Numbered from the stretch's first letter, positions 38,582 through 48,118 are shown. The stretch: DNA of 64,000 nt from an uncultured Opitutia bacterium (GCA_903827245.1 CAIKHO010000056.1:1-64000); one strand, 5' to 3'. Notes: generated by a model from the letters alone, not told the origin. A program made the numbers and translations.

Positions 38582-41500
38582 ATGAACGCCTTCCCCAGCG
38601 TCCGGTCCTGCTGCCTGCTCCTTTCCCTCGGCTTGGGTCTGACGGCCCTCGCTCCCCTTTCCGCCGCGACCGCCGAATCGCCCGGCAGCCCCGGCCTGCT
38701 GTTCTATGTCTCGGGTGAGAAAGGCACGACCGCCGACTTCTCCGCCGCCGGCACGCCGGCGCCGACCTACGAGTCCGAAATCACCAGCATTCCAGACGGC
38801 GCGAAGGGCAAGGCCCTTAGCTGCAGCGATCTCGAGAAGCTCGCCTGGCGGGCTCCGGGCAACATCTACGCCCAGCGCGGCACGCTGTCGTTTTTCTGGC
38901 GCTCCCGCTATCCGGTCGGGCCCACCGAGTTTCCCGTCTTCCGTGTCGGCTATGCCGACCATTCCAGCTGGGACATGGTCTGGCTGCGCATCGACTACAA
39001 CGGGCATGGCTTCGATGCCTTTGTCACGGACGCGAGTCTGGCGCGTACCCGCGTGTCCGTCACCCTGCAGCCTTTCCCGAAGGCCAGCGAATGGACCCAC
39101 CTCGCGCTCTCCTGGGACGAGAACCGCGGCATCCGTTTCTACGTGAACGGGAGGCTCGCGGGAAAAGTTGAAACCACCGCGGTCTACAACGCCGCCCTCG
39201 ACCAGTTCGGCCCGCACTCGCGCATCATCAGCCCGCACCAGGTGCAGAGCGACTACAACTTCGTCCGCGGCGGCGATGTCGACGAGATCAGGATCTACGA
39301 CCGCATGCTCGGAGACGACAACATCGTCACGCTCGCCCGCGGCGATGGCCCGGCCGATCTGCCCGCACTCCCGGTCCGCAGTCTGGCTGACGCGGCCACG
39401 CGCGACGAATGGTGGTTCCGCTACGGCTGGAACCGCCCCAACGATCCCCCGCCCACCCTGCCCGCCGGCCCGGCCGTCGCCGTGCGCAAGGTGGAGATCA
39501 GCGACGCCTACGATCTCAAGCGCTGGTGGTGGAAGGCCACCGACGGCATCCGCGAGACCACCTGGCCCGGCGTGTATAACCGTTCCCGCCTGCCCGGCCG
39601 CCACGATTACTTCACGCTCCCCGACTGGGACTGCTACGTCGACTCCGGCAAGGCCATCACGTTTGCGATGCCATCGGAGCCGTGGAACCACCTCGAGATT
39701 TCAGGCGCCGCCTGGGGCAAGATGGAGTTGCTGCCCGTCGGCACCGAGAACGAGACCGCGAGCGACGCGAAGGCGGAGTCGCTGCTCTTCCAGCGCCCAA
39801 AGGGCCAGGAAAAGACCGTGCATACGTTCGCCCAGCCCGTCACCGGCCGGAAAATCCGCTTCACCAATGTCGAGCAGGAGGAACCGATCGGCGAACTCGT
39901 GGCGTACAATGTCACCGTCGGCCAGGAGCCTGCCGGCAGCACCAAGCTGGCCTACCGGCTCGGCCTCGAGGCTGGCGCCCCGACCGATGCGAGCCTCGCG
40001 CCGCTGGCCGCCTTCATCGACGGCCGCTACGCTCCCGATGAGCGGGCCCTCCTGGTCGCGCGTCCGGCCGGCTCAACCACGGGCGCCACAGCCACGCCGG
40101 CGCCGAATTCTCTCCCGCTCGTCCACATCCTCATTCCCGATACCTGGGACAAGCTCAGCGATGGCCTCGACGGCATCGCCATCGACCTGCCGGCCTTGCA
40201 CGTGAAGCCCACGCATGGCGGCCTCGTTCCGCTCAACATCCAGGTCAAGGACCCACTCTGGCCGTTGCGTGACATGCTCGATCTCACCTTCGCCGTGAAA
40301 CCCGGCGAGGCGAAGACCCTCTGGCTCGACTTGCGCGACCGGCTCCTGCCCGCGGGCAAGGGCTTCTGGCTGACGATCGCGGGCGCAGGTGGCGATTTTG
40401 GCGCCGGTTCGCTGGCGGGCGCCGAGGTGCGCCTCGTCTTCAAGCCCCGCGCCGCCGCCCTCGCCGAGCACACGCTCGACCGCTTCACCCAGATGAAGGA
40501 CAGCTACGCCATGCTGGTCGAGGAGCACCCAAACAGCCCGAAGCTCGACCTCTGGAACCGCTTCAAGGGCGACCTCCAGGATCTCCTGCGCGTCGACCCC
40601 CAGAATGAACTCGGCCTCAAGTACGCCGCCGCCTCCGGCATCGGCCCGCGCCCGGCCTTCAAGCAGCCCGAGGCTCCGGCCAGCGTGCCGTTGTGGGCCT
40701 TCCGCCAGACCGAACTCCTCGGGCGCGTGAAGAAATTCGTCACGTGGTACATCGATCACCGGCAGGACGCGTTCGGGGACTTCGGCGGTGGCATCTCGGA
40801 CGATGTCGACCTGCTCAATACCTGGCCCGGTGTCGCGCTGATGGGCAGCGAGCCCGAGAAAATAAAAATCTCCCTCAACCGGCTCCTCGACGCGGCCTAC
40901 AACAATAAAATGTTCACGAACGGTCTGCCCACGTTGCAGGGCGACGAGTTGCACAGCTACGAGGAGGGGATCAACTGCCTCGCGCAAAACATGGTCCTCG
41001 ACTACGCCAGCCCGCGCCAGATCGAGCGCGCGATGATCACCGCCCGCGGCATCGAGACGATCACCGGCGTCAACGCCGCCGGGCACCGGCACATCATGAC
41101 GTCGTACTACAGCGGTACCAAGATGGCCACCGACGAGCCCTGGGGCTACGCGAAGGCGTACTCCTATCTCGTCTGCCAGGTGCCGCTGCTCCTCGTGGAC
41201 TACAACGGCAGCCCCGGGCCCAGGAAATACCTCACCGAGCTCGCCGACGGCCTGCTCGCCCACCGCAAGGCGGACGAAAACGGCCGGTACTCGCTCCCGA
41301 GCGCCATTCGATTCGTGGACGACAAGGAGGCCGTCTCCACGCGCGGCTTTGCCCCGTGGCACATGTTCTGGGGCCCGTGGAAATGGACCGGCGACCGCAA
41401 ATACCTCGACCCGATACTCGACGGTGGCGCGGTGTCGGCGCTGACCGTGAACCCGAACGTGCTCGATCTGCTCGACCTGCGAAAAGAAGTCAGCGCGCGC

Positions 41501-42418
41501 CTGCTGGGTAACGGCGGCACCGCTGCACCCGGAGCGGGCGGCCGCGCCGGTCGCAACGGCGGCTTCGGCGGCGGCGGCAACGCCCACACGCTGTGGCAGC
41601 TCACCGGTGACAAATCCAACCTGGAGCGCGTCTATGCCACGCAGATCGAGGAATGTGACCTCCTCGACTACATCAACACCGAAGGCAGCCTCTGGATCGA
41701 CCGCGTCAGCGTGCCCTACACGGACCTGCAGCGTGCCCGCCTCGGCGGCGCCGCGCTGGTGCGCAACTCCCTCTACCCCGGGCACACCATCAGCTGGAAA
41801 TTCGCCGCCCCCGCCAATGACCAGAGCGTCGCGATCCTCGTGCCGGACGCCACCACCTCGAGCTTCAAGGTCATTGCCTACAACCTCGAGGCCGCCCCCG
41901 TCCACGCCACCATGACCGGCTGGAACATCGATCCCGGGGTCTGGGAAATCACCCAGGGCGTCGACACCAACAACGACGACACTGCGGACGGCACCGTCAC
42001 TGCCAGCACGGCCGTGTTCGAGCGCAGCAAGTCCGTCGAGCTCACCTTTGCGCCGCACGCGACTACCGTTTTGACCTTCAAGCTCAAGACCCCCGGCACG
42101 CCGTACTGGCAGCGCCCGGACCTCGGCATCGACCCGCAGGACATCACTGTGCGGGGCCGCGAGGTCCACGTGAAGGTGCACAGCATCGGCTCCGTGCCGG
42201 CCCCGGCCACGACGATCGCCCTGCGCGACTCCACCGGCCGCATCCTCGCCACCGCTCCGGTTCCTGCCCTCGCCGCCCCCGTCGACCTGCTCCCCAAGAT
42301 CGCCGAGGTCAGCCTCACCCTCCCCGCCGGCACTTCCGTAACCGGCAGCAGCGTGGTACTCGACCCCGACCACGCCCTGAACGAAATCACCACGCTCAAC
42401 AACGCGGTGAAGCTATAG
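38582..42418 (+). CDS. Large exported LamG-domain protein with toroid-like C-terminal region
   Basis: This 1278-residue protein has a signal peptide (SVRSCCLLLSLGLGLTALAPLSAA). About 30-250 is a LamG/concanavalin-like domain (WTHLALSWDENRGIRFYVNG, then VDEIRIYDRMLGDDNI). About 300-480 looks like a discoidin-type beta sandwich. About 700-1000 is helical with Trp/Tyr/His-rich loops (GINCLAQNMVLDYASP, AGHRHIMTSYYSGTKM) like alpha/alpha-toroid lyases or hydrolases, and the end is beta-rich. A Gly/Arg/Ala-rich insert sits near residue 980. The enzyme class is not recognised; context suggests pectin or another plant glycan. Confidence 0.7.
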   Translation: MNAFPSVRSCCLLLSLGLGLTALAPLSAATAESPGSPGLLFYVSGEKGTTADFSAAGTPAPTYESEITSIPDGAKGKALSCSDLEKLAWRAPGNIYAQRGTLSFFWRSRYPVGPTEFPVFRVGYADHSSWDMVWLRIDYNGHGFDAFVTDASLARTRVSVTLQPFPKASEWTHLALSWDENRGIRFYVNGRLAGKVETTAVYNAALDQFGPHSRIISPHQVQSDYNFVRGGDVDEIRIYDRMLGDDNIVTLARGDGPADLPALPVRSLADAATRDEWWFRYGWNRPNDPPPTLPAGPAVAVRKVEISDAYDLKRWWWKATDGIRETTWPGVYNRSRLPGRHDYFTLPDWDCYVDSGKAITFAMPSEPWNHLEISGAAWGKMELLPVGTENETASDAKAESLLFQRPKGQEKTVHTFAQPVTGRKIRFTNVEQEEPIGELVAYNVTVGQEPAGSTKLAYRLGLEAGAPTDASLAPLAAFIDGRYAPDERALLVARPAGSTTGATATPAPNSLPLVHILIPDTWDKLSDGLDGIAIDLPALHVKPTHGGLVPLNIQVKDPLWPLRDMLDLTFAVKPGEAKTLWLDLRDRLLPAGKGFWLTIAGAGGDFGAGSLAGAEVRLVFKPRAAALAEHTLDRFTQMKDSYAMLVEEHPNSPKLDLWNRFKGDLQDLLRVDPQNELGLKYAAASGIGPRPAFKQPEAPASVPLWAFRQTELLGRVKKFVTWYIDHRQDAFGDFGGGISDDVDLLNTWPGVALMGSEPEKIKISLNRLLDAAYNNKMFTNGLPTLQGDELHSYEEGINCLAQNMVLDYASPRQIERAMITARGIETITGVNAAGHRHIMTSYYSGTKMATDEPWGYAKAYSYLVCQVPLLLVDYNGSPGPRKYLTELADGLLAHRKADENGRYSLPSAIRFVDDKEAVSTRGFAPWHMFWGPWKWTGDRKYLDPILDGGAVSALTVNPNVLDLLDLRKEVSARLLGNGGTAAPGAGGRAGRNGGFGGGGNAHTLWQLTGDKSNLERVYATQIEECDLLDYINTEGSLWIDRVSVPYTDLQRARLGGAALVRNSLYPGHTISWKFAAPANDQSVAILVPDATTSSFKVIAYNLEAAPVHATMTGWNIDPGVWEITQGVDTNNDDTADGTVTASTAVFERSKSVELTFAPHATTVLTFKLKTPGTPYWQRPDLGIDPQDITVRGREVHVKVHSIGSVPAPATTIALRDSTGRILATAPVPALAAPVDLLPKIAEVSLTLPAGTSVTGSSVVLDPDHALNEITTLNNAVKL

Positions 42419-42436
42419 CGCTGCCCGTCTTTCAAT

Positions 42437-42460
42437 TGTAGGAGCGGCTTCATGCAGCGA
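42437..42460 (+). repeat. Repeat family A, single arm (copy 3)
   Basis: TGTAGGAGCGGCTTCATG matches the left arm of the family A elements at 34062 and 37880, but no right arm follows, so this is a half element or remnant just after the LamG gene. Confidence 0.65.
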
Positions 42461-42493
42461 CGATTCGAATCCCAATCACATACGGCCCTCTGC

Positions 42494-42534
42494 CCCAAGC
42501 GTAGTGTCAGCTAATAGTTGACACTACGCTTGGG
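42494..42534. repeat. Palindrome family F, copy 2
   Basis: CCCAAGCGTAGTGTCA and TGACACTACGCTTGGG are perfect 16-bp inverted arms with a 9-nt loop (GCTAATAGT). The inner AGTGTCA/TGACACT core and the TAATA loop match copy 1 at 32619. It lies between convergent genes and may act as a two-way terminator. Confidence 0.8.
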
Positions 42535-42652
42535 AAAAGTCGGTCCATGCATGTGCTTTTGGACTGGAATCCCGCTCCAAACCAGACCCATTCAACTCAT
42601 TGCCTGCTGCAGTTGAAATCCTGATTCACTGGGAAACATGCCGGGCTGAAAG

Positions 42653-42791
42653 GTGGCCGCCGACCTCCCGCCGTCGCACTCGCTCTGGCGGGCTGCAATG
42701 AATTTGCGAGGGCGCCGTAACCTTGGCGAAGGCGGCCGGGGGGCGGATGGAACCGCACGCAGGCCAACCGCGCCCGGAGGTCGCGGCCCAC
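42653..42791. repeat. Palindromic repeat family B, copy 2
   Basis: The same arms as 6834-6906 (GTGGCCGCCGACCTCC and GGAGGTCGCGGCC) flank a longer interior of about 107 nt with its own GGCGCCGTAACC and GGCGAAGGCGGCC words. Together with the family A arm and palindrome F it fills the spacer 42419-42815. Confidence 0.75.
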
Positions 42792-42815
42792 TTCATTCCA
42801 AATGCATGAGTCCGG

Positions 42816-43217
42816 CTAATTGGTGCCGGTCTTGGCGCGCAGAACCTGCCCGAAACTGATGTCGTAGCCGTCCAGATCCTGGATCCCAAACTCGCGGCAG
42901 CCGTAGGGCTGGGTACAGGGGCCGTAGTCGATGGTCGCGCCGCGGCCGACCAACTCGCGATGCAGTGCCTCGGCATCGTCCACCCAGAAATAAACGTTGC
43001 TCGTCTTGTCCTGGACCGTCCAGTGCGGCACCACGTGGGCCGGCGCCTCGACCTGGGCCAGCATCAGGTGGCCGCCATCGCGCTGCAGGATGCAATAGGA
43101 CGGCGGCTCGCCGTAGATACCGTCATAGGTGAAGCCCAGCTTGTCCCGATAATGGTTGGCCGCCGCCACGACATCTTTCACGAGCAGGACGGCCGCGCTG
43201 GAGGTGAGTATCGCCAT
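42816..43217 (-). CDS. VOC family (glyoxalase/bleomycin-resistance-like) protein
   Basis: This 133-residue cytosolic protein has the paired beta-alpha-beta-beta-beta modules of the VOC fold: AAVLLVKDVVAAANHYRDKLGF, split from a second module beginning TSNVYFWVDDAEALHRELV, and it ends EFGIQDLDGYDISFGQ with the usual late acidic residue. Such short proteins often resist bleomycin-like drugs or are uncharacterised enzymes. It begins 4 nt after the stop of the LamG-type gene upstream, so they form an operon. Confidence 0.85.
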   Translation of the reverse strand: MAILTSSAAVLLVKDVVAAANHYRDKLGFTYDGIYGEPPSYCILQRDGGHLMLAQVEAPAHVVPHWTVQDKTSNVYFWVDDAEALHRELVGRGATIDYGPCTQPYGCREFGIQDLDGYDISFGQVLRAKTGTN

Positions 43218-43221
43218 CGCC

Positions 43222-43947
43222 CTACTTTGCCCCCGGTCGTTGCAAGCCCGCTTCCGGCAACGCCACCGGCGTGAAACGCACTTCCTGGATCGCGCCCTTG
43301 AACCAATAGAGTTTGTTCTGCCGGACGCCGAGGGACATCTTGCCGTCGACCATCGGGACGAACGTGACCGGGCCTTCCAGCTCCTTCACGCCGTCAACGA
43401 AGGAGGTCATGATCTTGCCGTCGTAGCGCAGCGCCACCCAGCACCAGCGGTCCGCAGGGTGCAGCTTGGTCTTGTCGATCAGCGCCAGGCTGCTGGTCCC
43501 GGAAAGCAGGAAGGTGTCGAGGTACCAGTGGTTGTCCTCCGTCAGGCGGGTTTCCATCATCGCCCGGCTGCCCTTCGTGTCCTCCACGTGCATGAAGCGC
43601 TGCTCGGGCTTGCCGCCCGACTCGGGCTTGAATCGCACCTCGATCGTGAACTGCGACCAGCCAGTGATCGGGATCGACGGCAGGATCAGACCGTCGCCGG
43701 AGCCGTCGAAGCGCAGCACGCGCCCGACCGCCGCCTCGTTCACCGATTGCGGCGCACCGAGGACGAGCGGGGCCAGCGTCCCGACCTTCCCCGCGTCCTC
43801 GAGTCGCCAGATCGTGGGAGCCTTGGCGTCTTCGGCTGCCGCCAGTGGAATGGCCACGACGATTGCCAGGCCGGCGCAAAGCAGGCCGCCAAGGAATTGA
43901 ATGCGCGCAAGGGCTGACCGCCGGCCGGGCTGCTGGAGAAGGGGCAT
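43222..43947 (-). CDS. Exported LamG/concanavalin-like protein
   Basis: This 241-residue protein has an N-terminal hydrophobic signal (ARIQFLGGLLCAGLAIVVAIPLAAA). The mature part is one LamG-type beta sandwich: GRVLRFDGSGDGLILPS, FTIEVRFKPES, WCWVALRYDGKIMTSFVDG and WFKGAIQEVRFTP. LamG domains bind carbohydrate or act in secreted enzymes; there is no catalytic domain here. I chose ATG 43947, which supplies the signal; the frame remains open further upstream. It is the first gene of a two-gene operon with the VOC protein. Confidence 0.78.
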   Translation of the reverse strand: MPLLQQPGRRSALARIQFLGGLLCAGLAIVVAIPLAAAEDAKAPTIWRLEDAGKVGTLAPLVLGAPQSVNEAAVGRVLRFDGSGDGLILPSIPITGWSQFTIEVRFKPESGGKPEQRFMHVEDTKGSRAMMETRLTEDNHWYLDTFLLSGTSSLALIDKTKLHPADRWCWVALRYDGKIMTSFVDGVKELEGPVTFVPMVDGKMSLGVRQNKLYWFKGAIQEVRFTPVALPEAGLQRPGAK

Positions 43948-44209
43948 GCCGCGAGACTGACGCCCAGCGCCACCCACGGCCAGACTCGTTTTGCCGTCCG
44001 GAAAATCCTTATGCAATGAACGCGGAAGCGCCGAAGAACGGAAATACCGAGACCATGCCTTTTTCGAGCGGGATTCCGCGTTTCCGCTCTTTTGCGGTTC
44101 CACGATCATAACCGGGAAAATATTGGAAACCTAGGCCGCCGGCACCCGTCGTAAGGATATCCTTCCCCATTCTGTTGTGATTCACCCGCCGCCATGATTG
44201 CCTGATCCC

Positions 44210-45892
44210 ATGACAGAGAGGCGCTCCTATCTTCTCCCTCTCCTGGCAGGGAGTTTTATAGCCCTGGTTGCCCTCTGGCTGATCTTCCGTCCGGAAGCCC
44301 CGCCAGCGTCGCCGACCCAAGCCAGTGCCGTGCCCAGGCCCGCCATGCCGGCATTGCCCCTGCCGGTACCGACGGCGAGGGGCATGCCGGTGCCACGGGC
44401 CGATGGCGGTCTGCCCCCCAACCTGCTCAGCGCCGAGCTCCTGCTCTTTCTCCGCCAGCGTCTCGAGCGATCCGACGCGCGGCCCAACGAGGCCGTGCTG
44501 ACCTTCAAGGACGCCGATGCCTACCAGAAATTCCTCGCCCGCGCCCGCCAGGCCGGAATCACGGTGCTGGGCCGGATGGACGGCCCGCTGACCGCCCGGG
44601 TGCGTTACGATTCCCTCGACGCGCTCCAAAATGACATCCTCGGCAACAGCGCGGACTACGCCTCCATCGGGGCCAACTTCATCCTGCAGATCCCGCAGGT
44701 GCCGCCCAAGCAGGACCGGCCCGCGGTGAACCAAGTCCCGTTTAACAACAACGTGCTGCCGTTTCTCGGCGTCACCGGGGACCGCACCGACTGGGGCCGC
44801 GGCAGCACGATCGCCGTGCTGGACAGCGGCGTCGCCCCCGATCCTACCTTTGCTCCGGGGCAGGTGCGCTACCTCGACATCGGCAACGGCATCGCTCCCG
44901 GCACGGGCACGGACGACGGGCACGGCACCGCGGTGGCTTCACTCGCCGTGGGCTATGCCCCGGACGCGCCCGGCGTCGCTCCGTCGGCGGGCATTCTAAG
45001 CATCAAGGTGACGGCCGCCGACGGTACCAGCGACATCTTCACCGTGTCGCAAGCCATCATGGCCGCCGTGGATTCCGGGGCGCAGATCATCAACATCAGC
45101 ATGGGCGGCTACCAGACCAGCAACACCCTGACCAAGGCCATCGATTACGCGGTCGCGCACGGCTCGGTGATCGTCGCGGCCGCGGGCAACGACCAGGCGG
45201 CGCAACTCACCTGGCCGGCGGCCGACCCGCGCGTCGTCTCGGTCGGCGCCGTCGATGCACTCGAGCAACAGGTGCTTTTTTCCAACTCCGGCCCCCAGCT
45301 GCAGATCACGGCGCCGGGCTATGGCGTCCAGGCCGCATGGCTCGGCGGCCAGCGCGTGTCGCTCGACGGCACGTCCGCCAGCGCGCCGCTCGTGGCCGGC
45401 GCCATCGCGGCGGTGATGTCGCAAAACCCGGGGCTCAACGCCACGCAGGCCTGGGATGTCGTCCAGCAGTATGCCAGCGACGGCGGCGCCCCCGGGGCGG
45501 ATCCCAACTTCGGCAACGGGATCCTCAATCTTGGCTGGGCGATGAACCACTCCGATCCCTCACGCGTGGACACCGCGGTATCGAGCCACTATTACGACCC
45601 GGCCACCGGCGAGATGGAGTTCGTGGTGCAGAACCGGGGCGGGCAGACCGTGACCGGGCTGCAGCTCAACGTGGATGCCAGCGGCACCACGTCCACCTAC
45701 GCCGTCGGCCCCCTCAAGGCCGGCGCCACCTACGTGGTGAAGCAAGCGGTCGATCCCGCGGTGCTCGCCGCGGCCGGCAGCCTGACCTTCCGTTCGCAGC
45801 TGGTGAATCCCAGCGGGATCGTCGACCAGGTCCCCGGCAACAACCGCAAGGCCAGCGTGCTTACGCCGCCGGTGCCGGCGGCGGGGAATTAG
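44210..45892 (+). CDS. Subtilisin-like serine protease (S8), membrane-anchored or exported
   Basis: This 560-residue protein has an uncleaved-type hydrophobic N-terminus (LPLLAGSFIALVALWLIF), a Pro/Ala linker and a short propeptide-like region. The S8 domain has an intact triad: Asp205 in AVLDSGV, His238 in DDGHGTAVAS and Ser389 in DGTSASAP. The C-terminal 110 residues form a CARDB-like beta domain (GEMEFVVQNRGGQTVTGLQL). It would act outside the cytoplasm, perhaps maturing secreted enzymes. ATG 44210 follows GATCCC. Confidence 0.9.
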   Translation: MTERRSYLLPLLAGSFIALVALWLIFRPEAPPASPTQASAVPRPAMPALPLPVPTARGMPVPRADGGLPPNLLSAELLLFLRQRLERSDARPNEAVLTFKDADAYQKFLARARQAGITVLGRMDGPLTARVRYDSLDALQNDILGNSADYASIGANFILQIPQVPPKQDRPAVNQVPFNNNVLPFLGVTGDRTDWGRGSTIAVLDSGVAPDPTFAPGQVRYLDIGNGIAPGTGTDDGHGTAVASLAVGYAPDAPGVAPSAGILSIKVTAADGTSDIFTVSQAIMAAVDSGAQIINISMGGYQTSNTLTKAIDYAVAHGSVIVAAAGNDQAAQLTWPAADPRVVSVGAVDALEQQVLFSNSGPQLQITAPGYGVQAAWLGGQRVSLDGTSASAPLVAGAIAAVMSQNPGLNATQAWDVVQQYASDGGAPGADPNFGNGILNLGWAMNHSDPSRVDTAVSSHYYDPATGEMEFVVQNRGGQTVTGLQLNVDASGTTSTYAVGPLKAGATYVVKQAVDPAVLAAAGSLTFRSQLVNPSGIVDQVPGNNRKASVLTPPVPAAGN

Positions 45893-45907
45893 GGCCGCGG
45901 AGCGGGG

Positions 45908-45981
45908 TAGTTGGTAGTTCGTGATTGGGAATTTGGCTCCGGCAGTTTGCTACCAATTACCAAATCCCAACTGCTAACTGC
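45908..45981. repeat. Palindromic repeat family E, copy 2
   Basis: GTAGTTGGTAGTTCGTGATT is matched by an inverted arm with CCCAACTGCTAACTGC. It is related to 9497-9577 and lies between the protease and the convergent PL4 gene. Confidence 0.72.
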
Positions 45982-46021
45982 GGGCTGCGGCTCCCCACCA
46001 ATTCTCTCCCGCTTCACCCGC

Positions 46022-46054
46022 AAAAAAGCCGCGCCCAAAACTTGCAGCGCGGCT
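46022..46054 (-). terminator. Rho-independent terminator of the PL4 gene
   Basis: On the minus strand AGCCGCGC and GCGCGGCT (46047-46054 and 46027-46034) form an 8-bp stem followed by a T6 run. It lies 22 nt after the PL4 stop. Confidence 0.8.
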
Positions 46055-46075
46055 GTGAATCCGGGTGCGCCCCGC

Positions 46076-48118
46076 TCAATCCGACTCCAGCACGATCGTG
46101 TCGTACATGATCCCGTTGAAATTGCCGGAGGCGCGGAGGGTCTGGAGACTCACCGTGTTTTCTCCCTGCTTCAGGGTTGAGACGGGGAAGGTGAATTCAA
46201 AGCGCTCGTAAACCCCGCTGCGATTGGCCGCGCGGCGCACGCTGGCGTCGTCGCTGTGGAAAACCCGCCCGACCTGCTGGCCATTCACCAGCACGGCAAC
46301 ATCGCCGGGACCGCCGGCAACGGGGATGGTCAGGTAGGCATTGCCCGCGAGTGGCTTGGTCACGTTGAACTTGATGTTCCACGTGCTGCTCTTCGGCGCA
46401 TCCGGGCCATGCTGCGCGTAATACCAGTCCTGGGATTCCTTGCTCTGGCCAACGACGAAGGTGAGGTCGTCCGGCACCTGGTTGACCAGCTGGTTCGAGC
46501 GCGGGGCGTTGCCCAGCTTGAACTCGCCGGCCATGCGATCGGCCTGGCCGACCTGGAAAAGCAGGTTCGGATGATAAGGCGCGTCCCACTCCACGACCCC
46601 GAGGTCGAGCGTGTCGCCCTTCACCTCGACATTGTCGCGGGCGAAGGACTGCGTGACCGGCCCCTGCGTCTGCCACGCGAAGAGCGTATAGGTGCCAGGT
46701 CGCACCGCCGGCAGCTTGAATTTGCCGCTGGCGTCGGCCTTCACGTAGAAAATGTAATCGCCCGCCTGCGTGTAGACCACGCTGGCGCGGTCCGCCACCG
46801 GGGCGGCGGAGCCTTCCGGCGCGGCGCCGCGACCGAGCGGGCCGCTACCGGCATCGCCGCCCGCGGGGGGCGCCGGACGGGCCGCGGCCGCCTGGCCGGG
46901 AGGGCCGCCGGCCGCCGGAGCGCCATCCGCTCCACCGCGGCGCCCGCGGGCGCCGGGACCACCCGGGCCACCAGGCGCGCCCGGACCGCGGCCACCGGCT
47001 CGCGCGGGATTGGTAGGCTGGCCGAGGATGATGTAGGCGTAGGCAGCCGAGCGGTTATGGGTCAGCTTGAGCTGGCCCGTGACCGTCGTGCGCTTTATCG
47101 GATAGAGCGGCTCTTCCACCCATGGGTAAGGCCACTTCGCCTTCTCGGCTGCGGCGACTTTCTTCGCGTCGGCGATGATGGCCTCGGGCGTCGGGCCCGT
47201 GTTGAAATAAAGATACCACGGCCCGTCGATTTTCTCGCCGTTGCGCCCGGTCGCGGATCCGCCGCCGCCAAAATGTCCGCCGCCGATGTAATTCAGGATC
47301 AGCGCATCCTGGTGAACCGCCAGCTCCTGCCGGAGCGGCCCGCCGGCGTAGGATTCCAGGCTGACCGGCATGAAGAACACGCCGAAGCCATGGCCGTAGT
47401 GGCCCCACATCGGGCTCTCGGCATAATACGGCACATAGTCGTACTTCTGGTAAACCGAGCCATCGGGCAGGCGCCATGTTTCATCGCCCATGTTGCCCGG
47501 GTCGGAAATGGACTGGAGAAACGCATACTTCGGCTGCTGGCCGGTGCGCTCGGCTTCCCAGGCATAATCGAGGATGTCCCGGTCAAAACGGTACATGGTG
47601 CGCGTCTCCCCGGAGTTCGCCCCGGGGTCGCTCTTGACGATCGCGTAGGGATGCACGCCGCTCTCGCCCTTGAGCATCACGAAATGGTGCTCGAGGTGCA
47701 TGGCGCGGTGGTCGATCACCGCAAAGTGCACCAGCTCGGGCGTGTTCTTGAACACCTGCACCGTGTCAGCGACGAGGTGCCCGTTGCCCGCGCCGGAATC
47801 GAGGTAGAAGCTGCGCCGCGCATCCTTGTCGCGCGGCTCGATGCCGTGGAGGTTGTGCACGAGCTCCTGCCCGTTCTTGACCACCGAGATGGCGCTGATG
47901 TCGCCGTTGGCGTCCTTGCCGAACGTGAGCGTGAGCAGGCCGTTGGTCATGACCAGCGACTTGACGTCCTCCGGCTTGTAGCTGTCGACCTTCGCGGGCT
48001 CGCCGTTCAGCAGGAGTTGCGTTTCATTGGCCGCGCGCACCGGCAGGGCCAGCGCGAGCAAGGCGATCAGTCCGAGGCCGGCAGTAGCGTGGAAATCACA
48101 AGGGGAGGGAATCTTCAT
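46076..48118 (-). CDS. Rhamnogalacturonan lyase (PL4-like), exported
   Basis: This 680-residue protein has a signal peptide (AGLGLIALLALALPVRA). The large N-terminal beta domain has PL4-type words (LTLTFGKDANGDIS, HGFGVFFMPVSLESYAGGPL). A fibronectin-III/carboxypeptidase-like domain follows (YVKADASGKFKLPAVRPGTYTLFAW), then a C-terminal jelly-roll CBM-like domain (WDAPYHPNLLFQVGQADR). It would cleave the rhamnogalacturonan I backbone by beta-elimination. A roughly 75-residue Gly/Ala/Pro/Arg insert interrupts the fibronectin-like domain near residues 375-450. ATG 48118 is chosen for the signal peptide. Confidence 0.85.
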   Translation of the reverse strand: MKIPSPCDFHATAGLGLIALLALALPVRAANETQLLLNGEPAKVDSYKPEDVKSLVMTNGLLTLTFGKDANGDISAISVVKNGQELVHNLHGIEPRDKDARRSFYLDSGAGNGHLVADTVQVFKNTPELVHFAVIDHRAMHLEHHFVMLKGESGVHPYAIVKSDPGANSGETRTMYRFDRDILDYAWEAERTGQQPKYAFLQSISDPGNMGDETWRLPDGSVYQKYDYVPYYAESPMWGHYGHGFGVFFMPVSLESYAGGPLRQELAVHQDALILNYIGGGHFGGGGSATGRNGEKIDGPWYLYFNTGPTPEAIIADAKKVAAAEKAKWPYPWVEEPLYPIKRTTVTGQLKLTHNRSAAYAYIILGQPTNPARAGGRGPGAPGGPGGPGARGRRGGADGAPAAGGPPGQAAAARPAPPAGGDAGSGPLGRGAAPEGSAAPVADRASVVYTQAGDYIFYVKADASGKFKLPAVRPGTYTLFAWQTQGPVTQSFARDNVEVKGDTLDLGVVEWDAPYHPNLLFQVGQADRMAGEFKLGNAPRSNQLVNQVPDDLTFVVGQSKESQDWYYAQHGPDAPKSSTWNIKFNVTKPLAGNAYLTIPVAGGPGDVAVLVNGQQVGRVFHSDDASVRRAANRSGVYERFEFTFPVSTLKQGENTVSLQTLRASGNFNGIMYDTIVLESD

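Noticed and set aside
40073-42373. 766-codon open frame antisense to the LamG protein
   Set aside because: Val/Gly/Asp/Glu-rich shadow of a strongly supported exported protein; no start context or motif.
42419-42815. Possible small gene between the LamG and VOC genes
   Set aside because: The region is explained by a family A arm, palindrome F and family B; the remaining frames are short and repeat-derived.
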